Positions 54,545 to 63,121 of a DNA stretch of 64,000 bases are shown here, one piece after another. The notes under the pieces are model-generated. The model had not been told where the DNA came from and made no database searches. It worked only from the letters and a program-made list of their open reading frames with translations. The stretch lies in assembly GCA_963723235.1 (NCBI GenBank), contig CAVRPV010000016.1, positions 1 to 64,000 on the forward strand, in the 5' to 3' direction. The number at the start of each line of letters is the position of its first letter. Position 1 is the stretch's first letter. Origin of the DNA: CAIRTM01 sp963723235. Lineage in GTDB: Bacteria > Desulfobacterota > WTBG01 > CAIYCZ01 > CAIRTM01. The position numbers and the translations under genes are program-made.

Positions 54545-55650
54545 GTGGCTTTAAAATCCGCCTGTGCTGAAACACTCAATAAAACACCCACGGCCATCAG
54601 ATTCATTACCAGCGAAGTACCGCCATAGCTCACAAACGGCAGCGGCATTCCCTTGGTCGGCAGCAGGCCCAGCACAACGCCCATGTTGATGATGGTCTGA
54701 GTACCGAGCAGCATCACGATTCCCACAGCCACATACGCCCCGAACAGGTCCTGGGCGTGCATGGCGACCTTGAGACCGCACACAACAATCGCGACAAACA
54801 CGATAACAACCAGCATGACGCCCACAAAGCCGAGTTCCTCGCCGACAACCGATAAAATAAAATCCGTATGCGGCTCGGGCAGATAAAACAGTTTCTGGGT
54901 GCCGTTGCCCAGACCGGTTCCCCGCAGCCCGCCGGCGCCGAACGCCAGGAAAGACTGAATGATTTGAAACCCCGAACCGGTTGATTTTTCCCACGGATCA
55001 AGAAAGGTCAGCAGGCGCTCCATCCGGTAGCCTTTCATCGCGATCAGCGGCACACCGGCGCACAGTGCTGCGCCGATAAGACCGAACAGATAGCGCAGAC
55101 GAACGCCGCCGATGAACATCATGCCAAACAACAGCGTAGTGATCATCGCTGCTGTTCCGAAATCAGGCTGCACCAGAATCAGGGCGCACAGGGGCATGAT
55201 CAGCAGCAGATGCGGCACAACCCCGATCGAAAAATTTTTTATTTTATCGCGGCCCTTCTTTGACAGTGAATACGCCAGCACAATGATCACAGCAAGCTTG
55301 GCGAATTCCGCAGGCTGAAACGACAGAGGGCCGATACGCAGCCAGCGCACGGCACCTCCTATTTGCGTACCGATACCCGGCACCAGAACACACACGAGCA
55401 GGCCAACGCTTATAATCCAGAACGGATACGCCAGGCGGCGCAGGCGGTCATAGGGGATACGCATGATCAGCAGCATGCACAGCGTGCCGACCATGGCAAA
55501 AAGAAACTGCTTTTTCATGAAATAGCCGCCATCATGAAATTTAGCGTCAGCGAAAATCGAGCTGGCGCTGTAAATCATTATGATCCCCAGACATACGAGC
55601 AGGAGCGGTCCGAACAGTAAAATACTCTGGGTAATGCTTTTATTATACAT
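54541..55650 (-). CDS. ftsW: Lipid II polymerase FtsW (SEDS family)
   Basis: 369 aa from the ATG at 55650; the frame opens 39 codons earlier, inside murD, but the protein begins at MYNKSITQSILLFGPLLLVCLGIIMIYSASS. Ten helices. SEDS motifs: ADAKFHDGGYFMKKQ, GAVRWLRIGPLSFQPAEFAKLAVIIVLAY, DFGTAAMI, LDPWEKSTGSGFQIIQS, PEPHTDFILSVVGEELGF and LLPTKGMPLPFVSYGG. It polymerises glycan strands with FtsI, the cognate transpeptidase encoded at 61025. It overlaps the murD stop by 8 bp. Confidence 0.95.
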   Translation of the reverse strand: MYNKSITQSILLFGPLLLVCLGIIMIYSASSIFADAKFHDGGYFMKKQFLFAMVGTLCMLLIMRIPYDRLRRLAYPFWIISVGLLVCVLVPGIGTQIGGAVRWLRIGPLSFQPAEFAKLAVIIVLAYSLSKKGRDKIKNFSIGVVPHLLLIMPLCALILVQPDFGTAAMITTLLFGMMFIGGVRLRYLFGLIGAALCAGVPLIAMKGYRMERLLTFLDPWEKSTGSGFQIIQSFLAFGAGGLRGTGLGNGTQKLFYLPEPHTDFILSVVGEELGFVGVMLVVIVFVAIVVCGLKVAMHAQDLFGAYVAVGIVMLLGTQTIINMGVVLGLLPTKGMPLPFVSYGGTSLVMNLMAVGVLLSVSAQADFKAT

Positions 55651-57001
55651 GGGTGCCCGCTGTACGCTCAAGGTTAGTGACCAGGGCTTTAAAACAATTG
55701 CCGCGATGCTCATAATTATCAAACATGTCAAAGCTCGCACAGGCCGGTGAAAGCAGCACGCTGTCACCCGGGCGCGCCAGACGCGTAGCCGCGCTCAACG
55801 CTTCCTCAAGCGAGCCGGCCCGCACAATCGCCACGTACTGTTCCAGTTCGGCCTGCATGCGATCGGCAGCCTCACCGATGAGCACCAGCGCGCGTGCTTT
55901 ACTGCGAAGCGGTTCCGCGAGAGGGGCGTAGCTGCCGCCCTTGTCCTGCCCGCCGGCAATCAGCACCAGGTTCCCGTTCACGCCGGCGATTGAGCTGAAG
56001 CAGGCGCCAACATTTGTTCCCTTCGAATCGTTAATGTAGGTGACGCCGTTGACCTCCCCGGCAAACTCCATGCGATGCGGCAGGCCGCGAAAACTTTCAA
56101 TGGCTTCGTGAATCGCCTGCGCGGGCAGGTCGCACAGATATGCAGCCGACACGGCAGCAAGCATATTTTCACGATTATGGTTTCCGATGAGCCCGGCACG
56201 CGTAATGTCAAGACACAATTCCGGACGGCCCGGATAGTTAAACCGCAGATTGCCGTCATCATATGCGCCGCACTGCATGGCGCTGCAGCGGCTGAACAAA
56301 AACACCGTAGCGCGGGCCTGTTCGATAATCGGCTTCAACGCGGGGTCATCCCGGTTGGCGATCAGAAAATCATGTTCATCCTGGTTTCTGCATATCGCGG
56401 CCTTGGCCCGGCGATACTCTTCAAAAGAGGCATAGCGGTCAAGATGATCATCCGTTACATTCAGAAGCACGCTGATGTAGGGACGAAATCGCACAATGGT
56501 CTCAAGCTGAAAACTGCTTATCTCGGCAATGACATAGTCCGGCGCAGGATTGAGCCCGACAGCGCCGATAAGCGGAATGCCGATATTGCCGCCCACAAAC
56601 ACGCGCTTGCCGGCGCTTTCAAACAGATGCCCCAGCAGGGACGTGGTGGTGGTCTTGCCGTTGGTTCCCGTAACCGCGATCATCGGCGCGCTGATATTCT
56701 GAAAGGCCAGTTCAACCTCGCTTATGACCGGTATGTCCCGGGCCTGGGCCTCAATCAGGGCACGCGACATGAGCGGCACGCCGGGGCTCAGCACAATCAT
56801 GTCCTGCGAAGTAAAGGTTTGAATTGAGTACTCTCCCAGTTCAACGCGCATGCCGCGTCCCGTAAACTCGCGGGGAACCTGGAGGCGCGCATTGTGGTCG
56901 CATACAGTCACGCGCGCGCCGCGGTTCAGCAGAAAATCAGCCGCGGCCCGCCCGCTTCTGCCAAAACCCGCCACCAGTATTTTTTTGTCGCGCAACTCCA
57001 T
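55643..57001 (-). CDS. murD: UDP-N-acetylmuramoylalanine--D-glutamate ligase
   Basis: 452 aa. It adds D-Glu to UDP-MurNAc-L-Ala. KKILVAGFGRSGRAAADFLLNRG at the N-terminus, ATP loop AVTGTNGKTTTTSLLGHLFES, AEISSFQLETI, LLNVTDDHLDRY, FRGLPHRMEFAGEVNGVTYINDSKGTN and VLIAGGQDKGGSY are standard MurD. Two bases separate it from mraY. Confidence 0.96.
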   Translation of the reverse strand: MELRDKKILVAGFGRSGRAAADFLLNRGARVTVCDHNARLQVPREFTGRGMRVELGEYSIQTFTSQDMIVLSPGVPLMSRALIEAQARDIPVISEVELAFQNISAPMIAVTGTNGKTTTTSLLGHLFESAGKRVFVGGNIGIPLIGAVGLNPAPDYVIAEISSFQLETIVRFRPYISVLLNVTDDHLDRYASFEEYRRAKAAICRNQDEHDFLIANRDDPALKPIIEQARATVFLFSRCSAMQCGAYDDGNLRFNYPGRPELCLDITRAGLIGNHNRENMLAAVSAAYLCDLPAQAIHEAIESFRGLPHRMEFAGEVNGVTYINDSKGTNVGACFSSIAGVNGNLVLIAGGQDKGGSYAPLAEPLRSKARALVLIGEAADRMQAELEQYVAIVRAGSLEEALSAATRLARPGDSVLLSPACASFDMFDNYEHRGNCFKALVTNLERTAGTHV

Positions 57002-57003
57002 GC

Positions 57004-58080
57004 CTACCTCAATTTCAGCGTGCTGACGGCCAGCAGTGCCATCACGATGCCGATTATCCAGAAACGCACGATAATTTTCGATTCAGCCCAGCCCTGGAGC
57101 TCAAAATGATGATGCAACGGCGCCATTTTAAAAACGCGCTTGCCGCGCAGCTTGAATGATCCGACCTGGATGATGACTGAGAGCGCTTCAACAACAAACA
57201 TGCCGCCGACAATGGCCAGCAGGATTTCATGCTTGGTAATAACGGCAACGGCTCCAAGAGATCCGCCCAGCGACAGCGAACCCACATCACCCATGAACAC
57301 CTGGGCGGGATGAGCGTTGAACCATAAAAATCCCATACTGGCCCCGACCATGGCGCCGCAGAAGATTGTCAGTTCGCCTGCACCGGAAATCGGTGAAATC
57401 CTCAGGTACTCAGACAGCACAGCATGACCGGTCATGTAGGAAAGCACCATATACGTGGCTGAAACGATCAGCACCAGCCCGATGGCCAGTCCGTCAAGCC
57501 CGTCGGTAAGATTGACGGCATTGGACGCGCCCACAATCACGAATATTGAAAACGGCACGTACCAGATACCGAGGTCAGGCTTGATATTCTTAAAAAACGG
57601 CACGCTCAGATGCGCATCAAATCCGGCCTGGCAGTAGAGTACAATCGCAACGACGGCTGCAACCACGGCCTGCAGCAGCATCTTTTCACGTGCGGTGATG
57701 CCGCGTGTGTTTGAATGCCGGATCTTCTTCCAGTCATCCAGGAATCCGATTGCCCCCATGCCGGCCGTAGCAAGCAGCGCAATCCATATGTACCGGTTGG
57801 TAACATCGGCCCACAGCAGGGTTGAGGTAATGATTGAAAACAGAATAAGGATGCCGCCGCCGGTGGGTGTCCCCTCCTTGACCAGATGTGATGCAGGCCC
57901 GTCACTGCGCACATTCTGTTTAAAGCTGCTTTGCCGCAGCAGACCGATAACATAGGGACCAAGTGCCAGGGTCAGCAGAAGCGCCGTTACGGTCGCATAG
58001 ATCGTGCGAAACGTAATGTATCTGAAAACATTAAAAATAATGAATTCAGTGTGCAGCGGATACAGAAGATTATACAGCAT
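57004..58080 (-). CDS. mraY: Phospho-N-acetylmuramoyl-pentapeptide transferase MraY
   Basis: 358 aa from the ATG at 58080 (GAGAGGAAT upstream), with ten helices. It makes lipid I on undecaprenyl phosphate. Motifs: KEGTPTGGGILIL, IGFLDDWKKIRHSNTRG, ASNAVNLTDGLDGLAIG (catalytic Asp), GFLWFNAHPAQVFMGDVGSLSLGG and the HHHFELQGWAESKI cytoplasmic loop near the end. The open frame extends 16 codons upstream, but those codons overlap murF and lack a ribosome site. Confidence 0.96.
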   Translation of the reverse strand: MLYNLLYPLHTEFIIFNVFRYITFRTIYATVTALLLTLALGPYVIGLLRQSSFKQNVRSDGPASHLVKEGTPTGGGILILFSIITSTLLWADVTNRYIWIALLATAGMGAIGFLDDWKKIRHSNTRGITAREKMLLQAVVAAVVAIVLYCQAGFDAHLSVPFFKNIKPDLGIWYVPFSIFVIVGASNAVNLTDGLDGLAIGLVLIVSATYMVLSYMTGHAVLSEYLRISPISGAGELTIFCGAMVGASMGFLWFNAHPAQVFMGDVGSLSLGGSLGAVAVITKHEILLAIVGGMFVVEALSVIIQVGSFKLRGKRVFKMAPLHHHFELQGWAESKIIVRFWIIGIVMALLAVSTLKLR

Positions 58081-58093
58081 CAGCGCATTCCTC

Positions 58094-59485
58094 TCATGGT
58101 TGCAGGCCGGCATCCGGCAGCAGCTCAATCAGTTTTTCAAGCTGCATCCTGCGCGAACCCTTCAACAGCAGCACATCACCCGGTGCGGCAACAGCCACCA
58201 GCGCGGCCGCCAGTTCGGGCAGAGTATCAAAGGCGCGAATCCGATCTTCCGGCATACCTGCGCTGCGCGCAGCTGCGCATACCAGCGGGGCAAATGCGCC
58301 CAGCACAAAAACCAGTCCGATATTCAATGTCGCGACATACGTTCCGATATCACGATGATAGTCAGCGGCCTTTTCACCCAGCTCAAGCATGTCACCCAGT
58401 ACCGCTATTGTGCGCCGGCCCGCACTGCCGGCGGAAAGGGTCGCGAGTGCCGCGCGCATTGATACCGGGTTTGCATTATAGGCATCATTGATAATACTGA
58501 AACCCTTGATCTCGAGTGCCTGCATGCGTCCGCTCAGCGAGCCGCATGCGCTCAGGCCCGCGGCGATATCATCAAGACCAATGCCCGCTGCATGCGCAGC
58601 CGCAGCTGCTGCCAGCGCATTGCTGACAAAGTGCGCGCCCGGCAGACCGAGACGCACCAATGCGGATGCAGCCGCGATATGCAGTTCAAATGCATGCACG
58701 CCTCCGGTGCCGGTTTGAATATGTGCGGCATGCACATCGCCCGCTGACAGCCCGCAGGTAATCACCCGCGCAGCAGTTGCGGCCCCGAGCGCTCTGACGC
58801 GCTCATCATCACGATTGACAACCGCGCAGTCAGCCGGCCCGAGCGCCTCAAAAAGTTCACCCTTGGCAGCCGCTACAGCATCAAGGGATCCGAGCTGCTC
58901 CAGATGGCAGGGACCCACATTGGTAATCACCCCGATAGTCGGCGACGCGATCTCAGCCAGACGTCTGATTTCACCGGGCTCACTCATGCCCATTTCGAAA
59001 ACAGCTGTGCGATGTTCCGCGCTCAGTTTCAAAACACTGAGCGGCAAGCCGATCAGATTATTAAAGTTGCCTTCGTTTTTCAGACAGGGCCGACAACGGC
59101 TGATAATGGCAGCAGTCATTTCCTTGGTCGTGGTTTTGCCGTTGCTGCCGGTAACAGCAATAACCGGCAGGCTGAACCTGCGCCGCCAGCAGGCCGCGAT
59201 GTCACCCAGAGCCCGCAAGGCGCAATCAACAGCGATGAGCGCCCGGCCCGGAAAAGGCTGCATTGACAGCGCGCTACCCTCGGTTAAAGCCGCCGTAGCA
59301 CCCTGCATAAATGCACGCTCGATAAAAGCGTGGCCGTCGTGGCGCGTACCCCGCAGCGGGACAAAGAGGCTGCCCGCAGCAGCGGTGCGTGAATCAATCG
59401 TAACGTCACACACAAGCGTACCGGCTTCTCCGGCCAGCAGTGTTCCGCGGGTTGCGCTCAGAATATCGGCGATGCTCAGGTTCAT
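58094..59485 (-). CDS. murF: UDP-N-acetylmuramoyl-tripeptide--D-alanyl-D-alanine ligase
   Basis: 463 aa. It adds D-Ala-D-Ala to the tripeptide. ATP loop AVTGSNGKTTTKEMTAAII, NEGNFNNLIGLPLSVL, VFEMGMSEPGEIRRLAEIA, TNVGPCHLEQLGSLDAVAAAKGELFE and INDAYNANPVSMRAAL identify MurF. It lies between murE and mraY on the same strand. Confidence 0.96.
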   Translation of the reverse strand: MNLSIADILSATRGTLLAGEAGTLVCDVTIDSRTAAAGSLFVPLRGTRHDGHAFIERAFMQGATAALTEGSALSMQPFPGRALIAVDCALRALGDIAACWRRRFSLPVIAVTGSNGKTTTKEMTAAIISRCRPCLKNEGNFNNLIGLPLSVLKLSAEHRTAVFEMGMSEPGEIRRLAEIASPTIGVITNVGPCHLEQLGSLDAVAAAKGELFEALGPADCAVVNRDDERVRALGAATAARVITCGLSAGDVHAAHIQTGTGGVHAFELHIAAASALVRLGLPGAHFVSNALAAAAAAHAAGIGLDDIAAGLSACGSLSGRMQALEIKGFSIINDAYNANPVSMRAALATLSAGSAGRRTIAVLGDMLELGEKAADYHRDIGTYVATLNIGLVFVLGAFAPLVCAAARSAGMPEDRIRAFDTLPELAAALVAVAAPGDVLLLKGSRRMQLEKLIELLPDAGLQP

Positions 59486-59513
59486 GCAATAACGGCGCTC
59501 CGGTTACACATGA

Positions 59514-61028
59514 TTATCCATTATAATATGCGCACAGTTTCAGGGCCTCTCTGGCCTCCTCACGATCGTCAAAAAAACTTTGCACGTGTGCAAACTGCTG
59601 GGTTGTCTCGTGGCCCTTGCCGGCAATCAGCACCACATCTCCGCTTCCGGCCAGCCTGATAGCCTGCCTGATAGCCTGCCGCCGGTCAGACATGACGCAA
59701 TAGCGGCCCTGCGTACGGCACTCATCCGGGACATCAACCCTGACAAAGCCCTCAGCAAGCAGACCCGGCTCAATTTCATCGATAATCGACTCCGGCGCCT
59801 CGTTGCGCGGATTATCCGAGGTCACGATGACGCTGGTGCTCAAAGAAGCCGCGGCCCGTCCCATGTCAGGACGTTTAGCACGGTCACGATTCCCTCCGCA
59901 GCCGAACACCGTGAAAATCGTTACGGCTCCGGCAGCTCTGAGCGTCGTGAGAACCTGCGTGAGGGCATCGGCCGTATGGGCATAGTCAACAAACACCAGA
60001 ATACCGCGCTCGTTCTCAATGCGCTCCATGCGGCCCGGCACACCGTCGGCCAGGCTGATCCCCTTTTGGATCGCGGCAATACCTATGCCCAAAGCGCTAC
60101 AGGCCGCAGCCGCTGCCAGGATATTGTACAGGTTAAAAATGCCGACCAGCCGGGAATTGATCGCAAAGCTCTCCGGGCCCTTCACAAGCGTCGCCCGGAT
60201 GCCTTCCAGCGAACAAACCGCATCAACGGCGCGCACGTCACCGTCGTGCAGCCCGTAGGTCACGACCGGAACGGGACACTCAACAGCAAGGCGCTGACCG
60301 GCCGGATCATCAGCATTTATAACGGCAACTGCCTGTTTGGCGCTGCCCGGCAGAACCGCGTTGAACAAACGCTGCTTGGCCTTAAAATAGCTTTCCATAT
60401 CCCGATGATAATCCAGATGCTCGGGGGTCAGATTAGTAAAAATCGCGGCGTCAAAATGGCAGCCGTCGATGCGCCGCTGATCAAGCCCGTGGGATGAAAC
60501 CTCCATGACCGCCCACTCAACAGCACTGCTGGCCATTGAATCAAACAGCTCCTGCAGCTCAAGTGCGTCCGGCGTTGTGCGCTGTGCCGTCCGGGTGAAG
60601 CCTGGGTAGCGATACGTTATGGTGCCTATCATGCCGACATTTTTTTCATCCGCACCCAGAATTTTTTCAATAATATGCGCGGTTGTTGTCTTACCGTTCG
60701 TGCCGGTAATCCCGATCAGTTTCATGCGTCTGGTCGGCTCGTTATAATACGCGGAGGCCAGTTCGGCCAGGGCCGCGCGGGCGTCCGGCACTGTCAGGCT
60801 GAAGGCATCGTCACGCTGATAGGGCTTTTCGGTTACAAACGTGCGTGCACCACGCTGGTAAGCATCATCCAGAAACACATGGCCATCGGCCTGAGCGCCG
60901 CGCACAGCCACAAACAGGCACCCCGGCGCCGCACGCCGGGAATCAGCCGTAATAAAGGCGATATCCCCCGCAGGATTACCGCAGGGGCAGGCGTTCTTAA
61001 GCACGTCAGTGAGCTGTACACACGTCAT
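59514..61028 (-). CDS. murE: UDP-N-acetylmuramoyl-L-alanyl-D-glutamate--2,6-diaminopimelate ligase
   Basis: 504 aa. ATP loop GITGTNGKTTTAHIIEKIL, EVSSHGLDQRRIDGCHFDAAIFTNLTPEHLDYH, FVDYAHTADALTQVL and FGCGGNRDRAKRPDMG are present. TSDNPRNE carries the DNPR motif that specifies meso-diaminopimelate over lysine, so the peptidoglycan should be of the DAP type. The start region overlaps the ftsI stop by 4 bp. Confidence 0.96.
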   Translation of the reverse strand: MTCVQLTDVLKNACPCGNPAGDIAFITADSRRAAPGCLFVAVRGAQADGHVFLDDAYQRGARTFVTEKPYQRDDAFSLTVPDARAALAELASAYYNEPTRRMKLIGITGTNGKTTTAHIIEKILGADEKNVGMIGTITYRYPGFTRTAQRTTPDALELQELFDSMASSAVEWAVMEVSSHGLDQRRIDGCHFDAAIFTNLTPEHLDYHRDMESYFKAKQRLFNAVLPGSAKQAVAVINADDPAGQRLAVECPVPVVTYGLHDGDVRAVDAVCSLEGIRATLVKGPESFAINSRLVGIFNLYNILAAAAACSALGIGIAAIQKGISLADGVPGRMERIENERGILVFVDYAHTADALTQVLTTLRAAGAVTIFTVFGCGGNRDRAKRPDMGRAAASLSTSVIVTSDNPRNEAPESIIDEIEPGLLAEGFVRVDVPDECRTQGRYCVMSDRRQAIRQAIRLAGSGDVVLIAGKGHETTQQFAHVQSFFDDREEAREALKLCAYYNG

Positions 61029-62788
61029 CCGGGGCTATCCGTTGCAAGGCGTTTATGCTCCGGTGCCTGCCCGGGTACTGCGCCGATGGCAAGCTGAACA
61101 CGCGGGGCAACATTCAAATAATTCAGGACCTGCTGCGCTATCCGACTGAAAGCCGGGGCCGCGCTCTGGCCGCCGTAGGTCAGCGTTTGCGGCTCATCAA
61201 TGATAACAACCACGGTAAGCCGCGGATTGTCCACCGGAGTGAATCCGGCAAAGGAGGCGACAAGGTGTGTGTTGCTGTACATACCGTTGTATATCTTACG
61301 GGCGGTTCCGGTTTTACCGGCCACGCCAAACCCGGGTACCGCTGCTTTTGCGCCGGTTCCGCCGGCCTCTACAACCGTCTGCAGCATTTCAGTCAACAGC
61401 TGCGCAGTGGCGGGATTGACGACGCGCTGTCCCGTGGCATGCGCATTATGCGGTTGGGGGATTCCATCAGAAGTCCTGATCATCTTCACCACATTCGGCT
61501 GCATCAGCACCCCGCCATTGGCTATGGTGCTGTAGGCCTGTGCAAGCTGCAACGGTGTTACCGAAATACTGTGACCGAATGAAATAACGCTGCGGGTATG
61601 CTCGGGAAGCTTATCAGGCAGCGGCATGTTGCCTGTGGCTTCCGCCGGAAGCTGAATGCCGGTCGGCCGGGCAAAACCGAATTTGTGGATATACTGGAAG
61701 AACAGGGTCGTACCGATTTGCTTTGAAATCTTGCTCACGCCGATGTTGCTTGAGTGTTTTATAATATCGGAGACGTTCAGCCAGCCATACGGGTGAACAT
61801 CGCTGATGATTCTGCCCCCGATCATGAATTTGCCGTTCTCACAAAAAAACGTGTCCTCGGGGTTAATGATTTTTTCTTCCAGGGACGCGGCGACCACGAA
61901 TATTTTAAAGGTCGACCCGGGCTCAAGCACATCGGCAATCGCACGGTTGCGCCACAGGCCCGGACTGAACTGCGAGTATAGATTCGGATCAAAAAGAGGC
62001 GCAACGGCCATTGCCAGCACGTTGCCGCTCCAGGGATCCATGACGAGGGCAACGCCGCCCTTGGCGCGCGTAGCCGCAACCGTGGCCTGCAACTCCTTTT
62101 CGGCAATGTGCTGGATGGTTTTATCGATTGTCAGGTAAACATCACTGCCATCGTCCTGACTGGAACTGCAAAACCCTTCCGAAAACAGGCGCCTGCCGCG
62201 CGCATCGCGATTGGCGGCCACCCGTTGGGGCGTGCCGCGCAGAGCGTCGTTCAGCTTAAACTCAAGCCCTTCGAGTCCCTCGGAATCAAGACCGGTAAAC
62301 CCAAGCACCTGCCCGGCAAGTTCACCGTTGGGATAGGTGCGCTTGCTTTCCTTTGTAAACTCAAGACCCGGCTCCTTCAGCTCGCGTATGGCCTGCGCCT
62401 GCTGCGGTGTAATTTTGCGCGCAATCCACACAAAGGGTTTTTGTTCCCGGAGCTTGCCGGAAAGCGTGTCGGGCGAAACCTGCAAAATGTCAGCCAATCG
62501 CAGAGACAACCTCGCCGGGTCACTGATCTGATGCGGACGCGCGAAGAGCGATTCCACTTGGACACTAATGGCCATTTCGTTTCCATTGCAGTCATAGATC
62601 GTGCCGCGCTTTGGGGAAAGCAGCACACTGGTTTTATACTGGCGCTCCAGCGTGCTGGTTAATTCCTGCGAGTTCAAAATTTGCAAAAACCATGCACGGA
62701 TCCCGATGATCGCAAAAACCACGAGAAACAGCAGGGCGCATATCCTGATGCTGCTCCTGAGTTCTGTGCGGGCCTGAACGGTTACCAT
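61025..62788 (-). CDS. ftsI: Division-specific penicillin-binding protein 3 (FtsI)
   Basis: 587 aa class B PBP. An N-terminal anchor helix (ICALLFLVVFAIIGIRAWFLQIL) is followed by the pedestal domain (KRGTIYDCNGNEMAIS), then the transpeptidase with active-site SxxK in EPGSTFKIFVV, SxN in KHSSNIGVSKI and KTG in FGVAGKTGTARKI. It crosslinks septal peptidoglycan and partners FtsW. No PASTA domains are visible; the C-terminus ends shortly after the transpeptidase domain with a basic tail. It overlaps ftsL by 7 bp. Confidence 0.95.
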   Translation of the reverse strand: MVTVQARTELRSSIRICALLFLVVFAIIGIRAWFLQILNSQELTSTLERQYKTSVLLSPKRGTIYDCNGNEMAISVQVESLFARPHQISDPARLSLRLADILQVSPDTLSGKLREQKPFVWIARKITPQQAQAIRELKEPGLEFTKESKRTYPNGELAGQVLGFTGLDSEGLEGLEFKLNDALRGTPQRVAANRDARGRRLFSEGFCSSSQDDGSDVYLTIDKTIQHIAEKELQATVAATRAKGGVALVMDPWSGNVLAMAVAPLFDPNLYSQFSPGLWRNRAIADVLEPGSTFKIFVVAASLEEKIINPEDTFFCENGKFMIGGRIISDVHPYGWLNVSDIIKHSSNIGVSKISKQIGTTLFFQYIHKFGFARPTGIQLPAEATGNMPLPDKLPEHTRSVISFGHSISVTPLQLAQAYSTIANGGVLMQPNVVKMIRTSDGIPQPHNAHATGQRVVNPATAQLLTEMLQTVVEAGGTGAKAAVPGFGVAGKTGTARKIYNGMYSNTHLVASFAGFTPVDNPRLTVVVIIDEPQTLTYGGQSAAPAFSRIAQQVLNYLNVAPRVQLAIGAVPGQAPEHKRLATDSPG

Positions 62789-63117
62789 GACAGTGTTATG
62801 ACCTGTGTATTGTTAGGCTCAACCATTCCCAGCTCTCCCCGGGCAATTCCCTCAATACGCGCGGGGGCTATCAGGGATGCGCGTGCAATGCGCAGCTGGC
62901 GGTTTTCCTCCTGCAATGTCTTGCCGGCTTCCACTGTTTCCGATATACGATAGCCAATGTCGATAATATAAATGCGCACCCATAGAAAACAAAAAACGCT
63001 CAGCAGCCCGAGCAGACCCATGACAACCACGCCCAGCGGCAGTATCTGCTCACGGGATTTTGCACCCTGCACTTTTTGGCGCGCCAGATAATTTGTATGG
63101 ATAAAACGCTCGGTCAT
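62782..63117 (-). CDS. ftsL: Cell division protein FtsL
   Basis: 111 aa from the ATG at 63117; the upstream extension of the frame lies inside rsmH and is rejected. A short basic N-terminus, one helix (GVVVMGLLGLLSVFCFLWVRIYIIDIGY) and a periplasmic leucine-zipper-like coiled coil (ISETVEAGKTLQEENRQLRIARASL) match FtsL in size, topology and position between rsmH and ftsI. Sequence conservation in FtsL is low, so context carries much of the call. Confidence 0.85.
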   Translation of the reverse strand: MTERFIHTNYLARQKVQGAKSREQILPLGVVVMGLLGLLSVFCFLWVRIYIIDIGYRISETVEAGKTLQEENRQLRIARASLIAPARIEGIARGELGMVEPNNTQVITLSW

Positions 63118-63121
63118 ACTA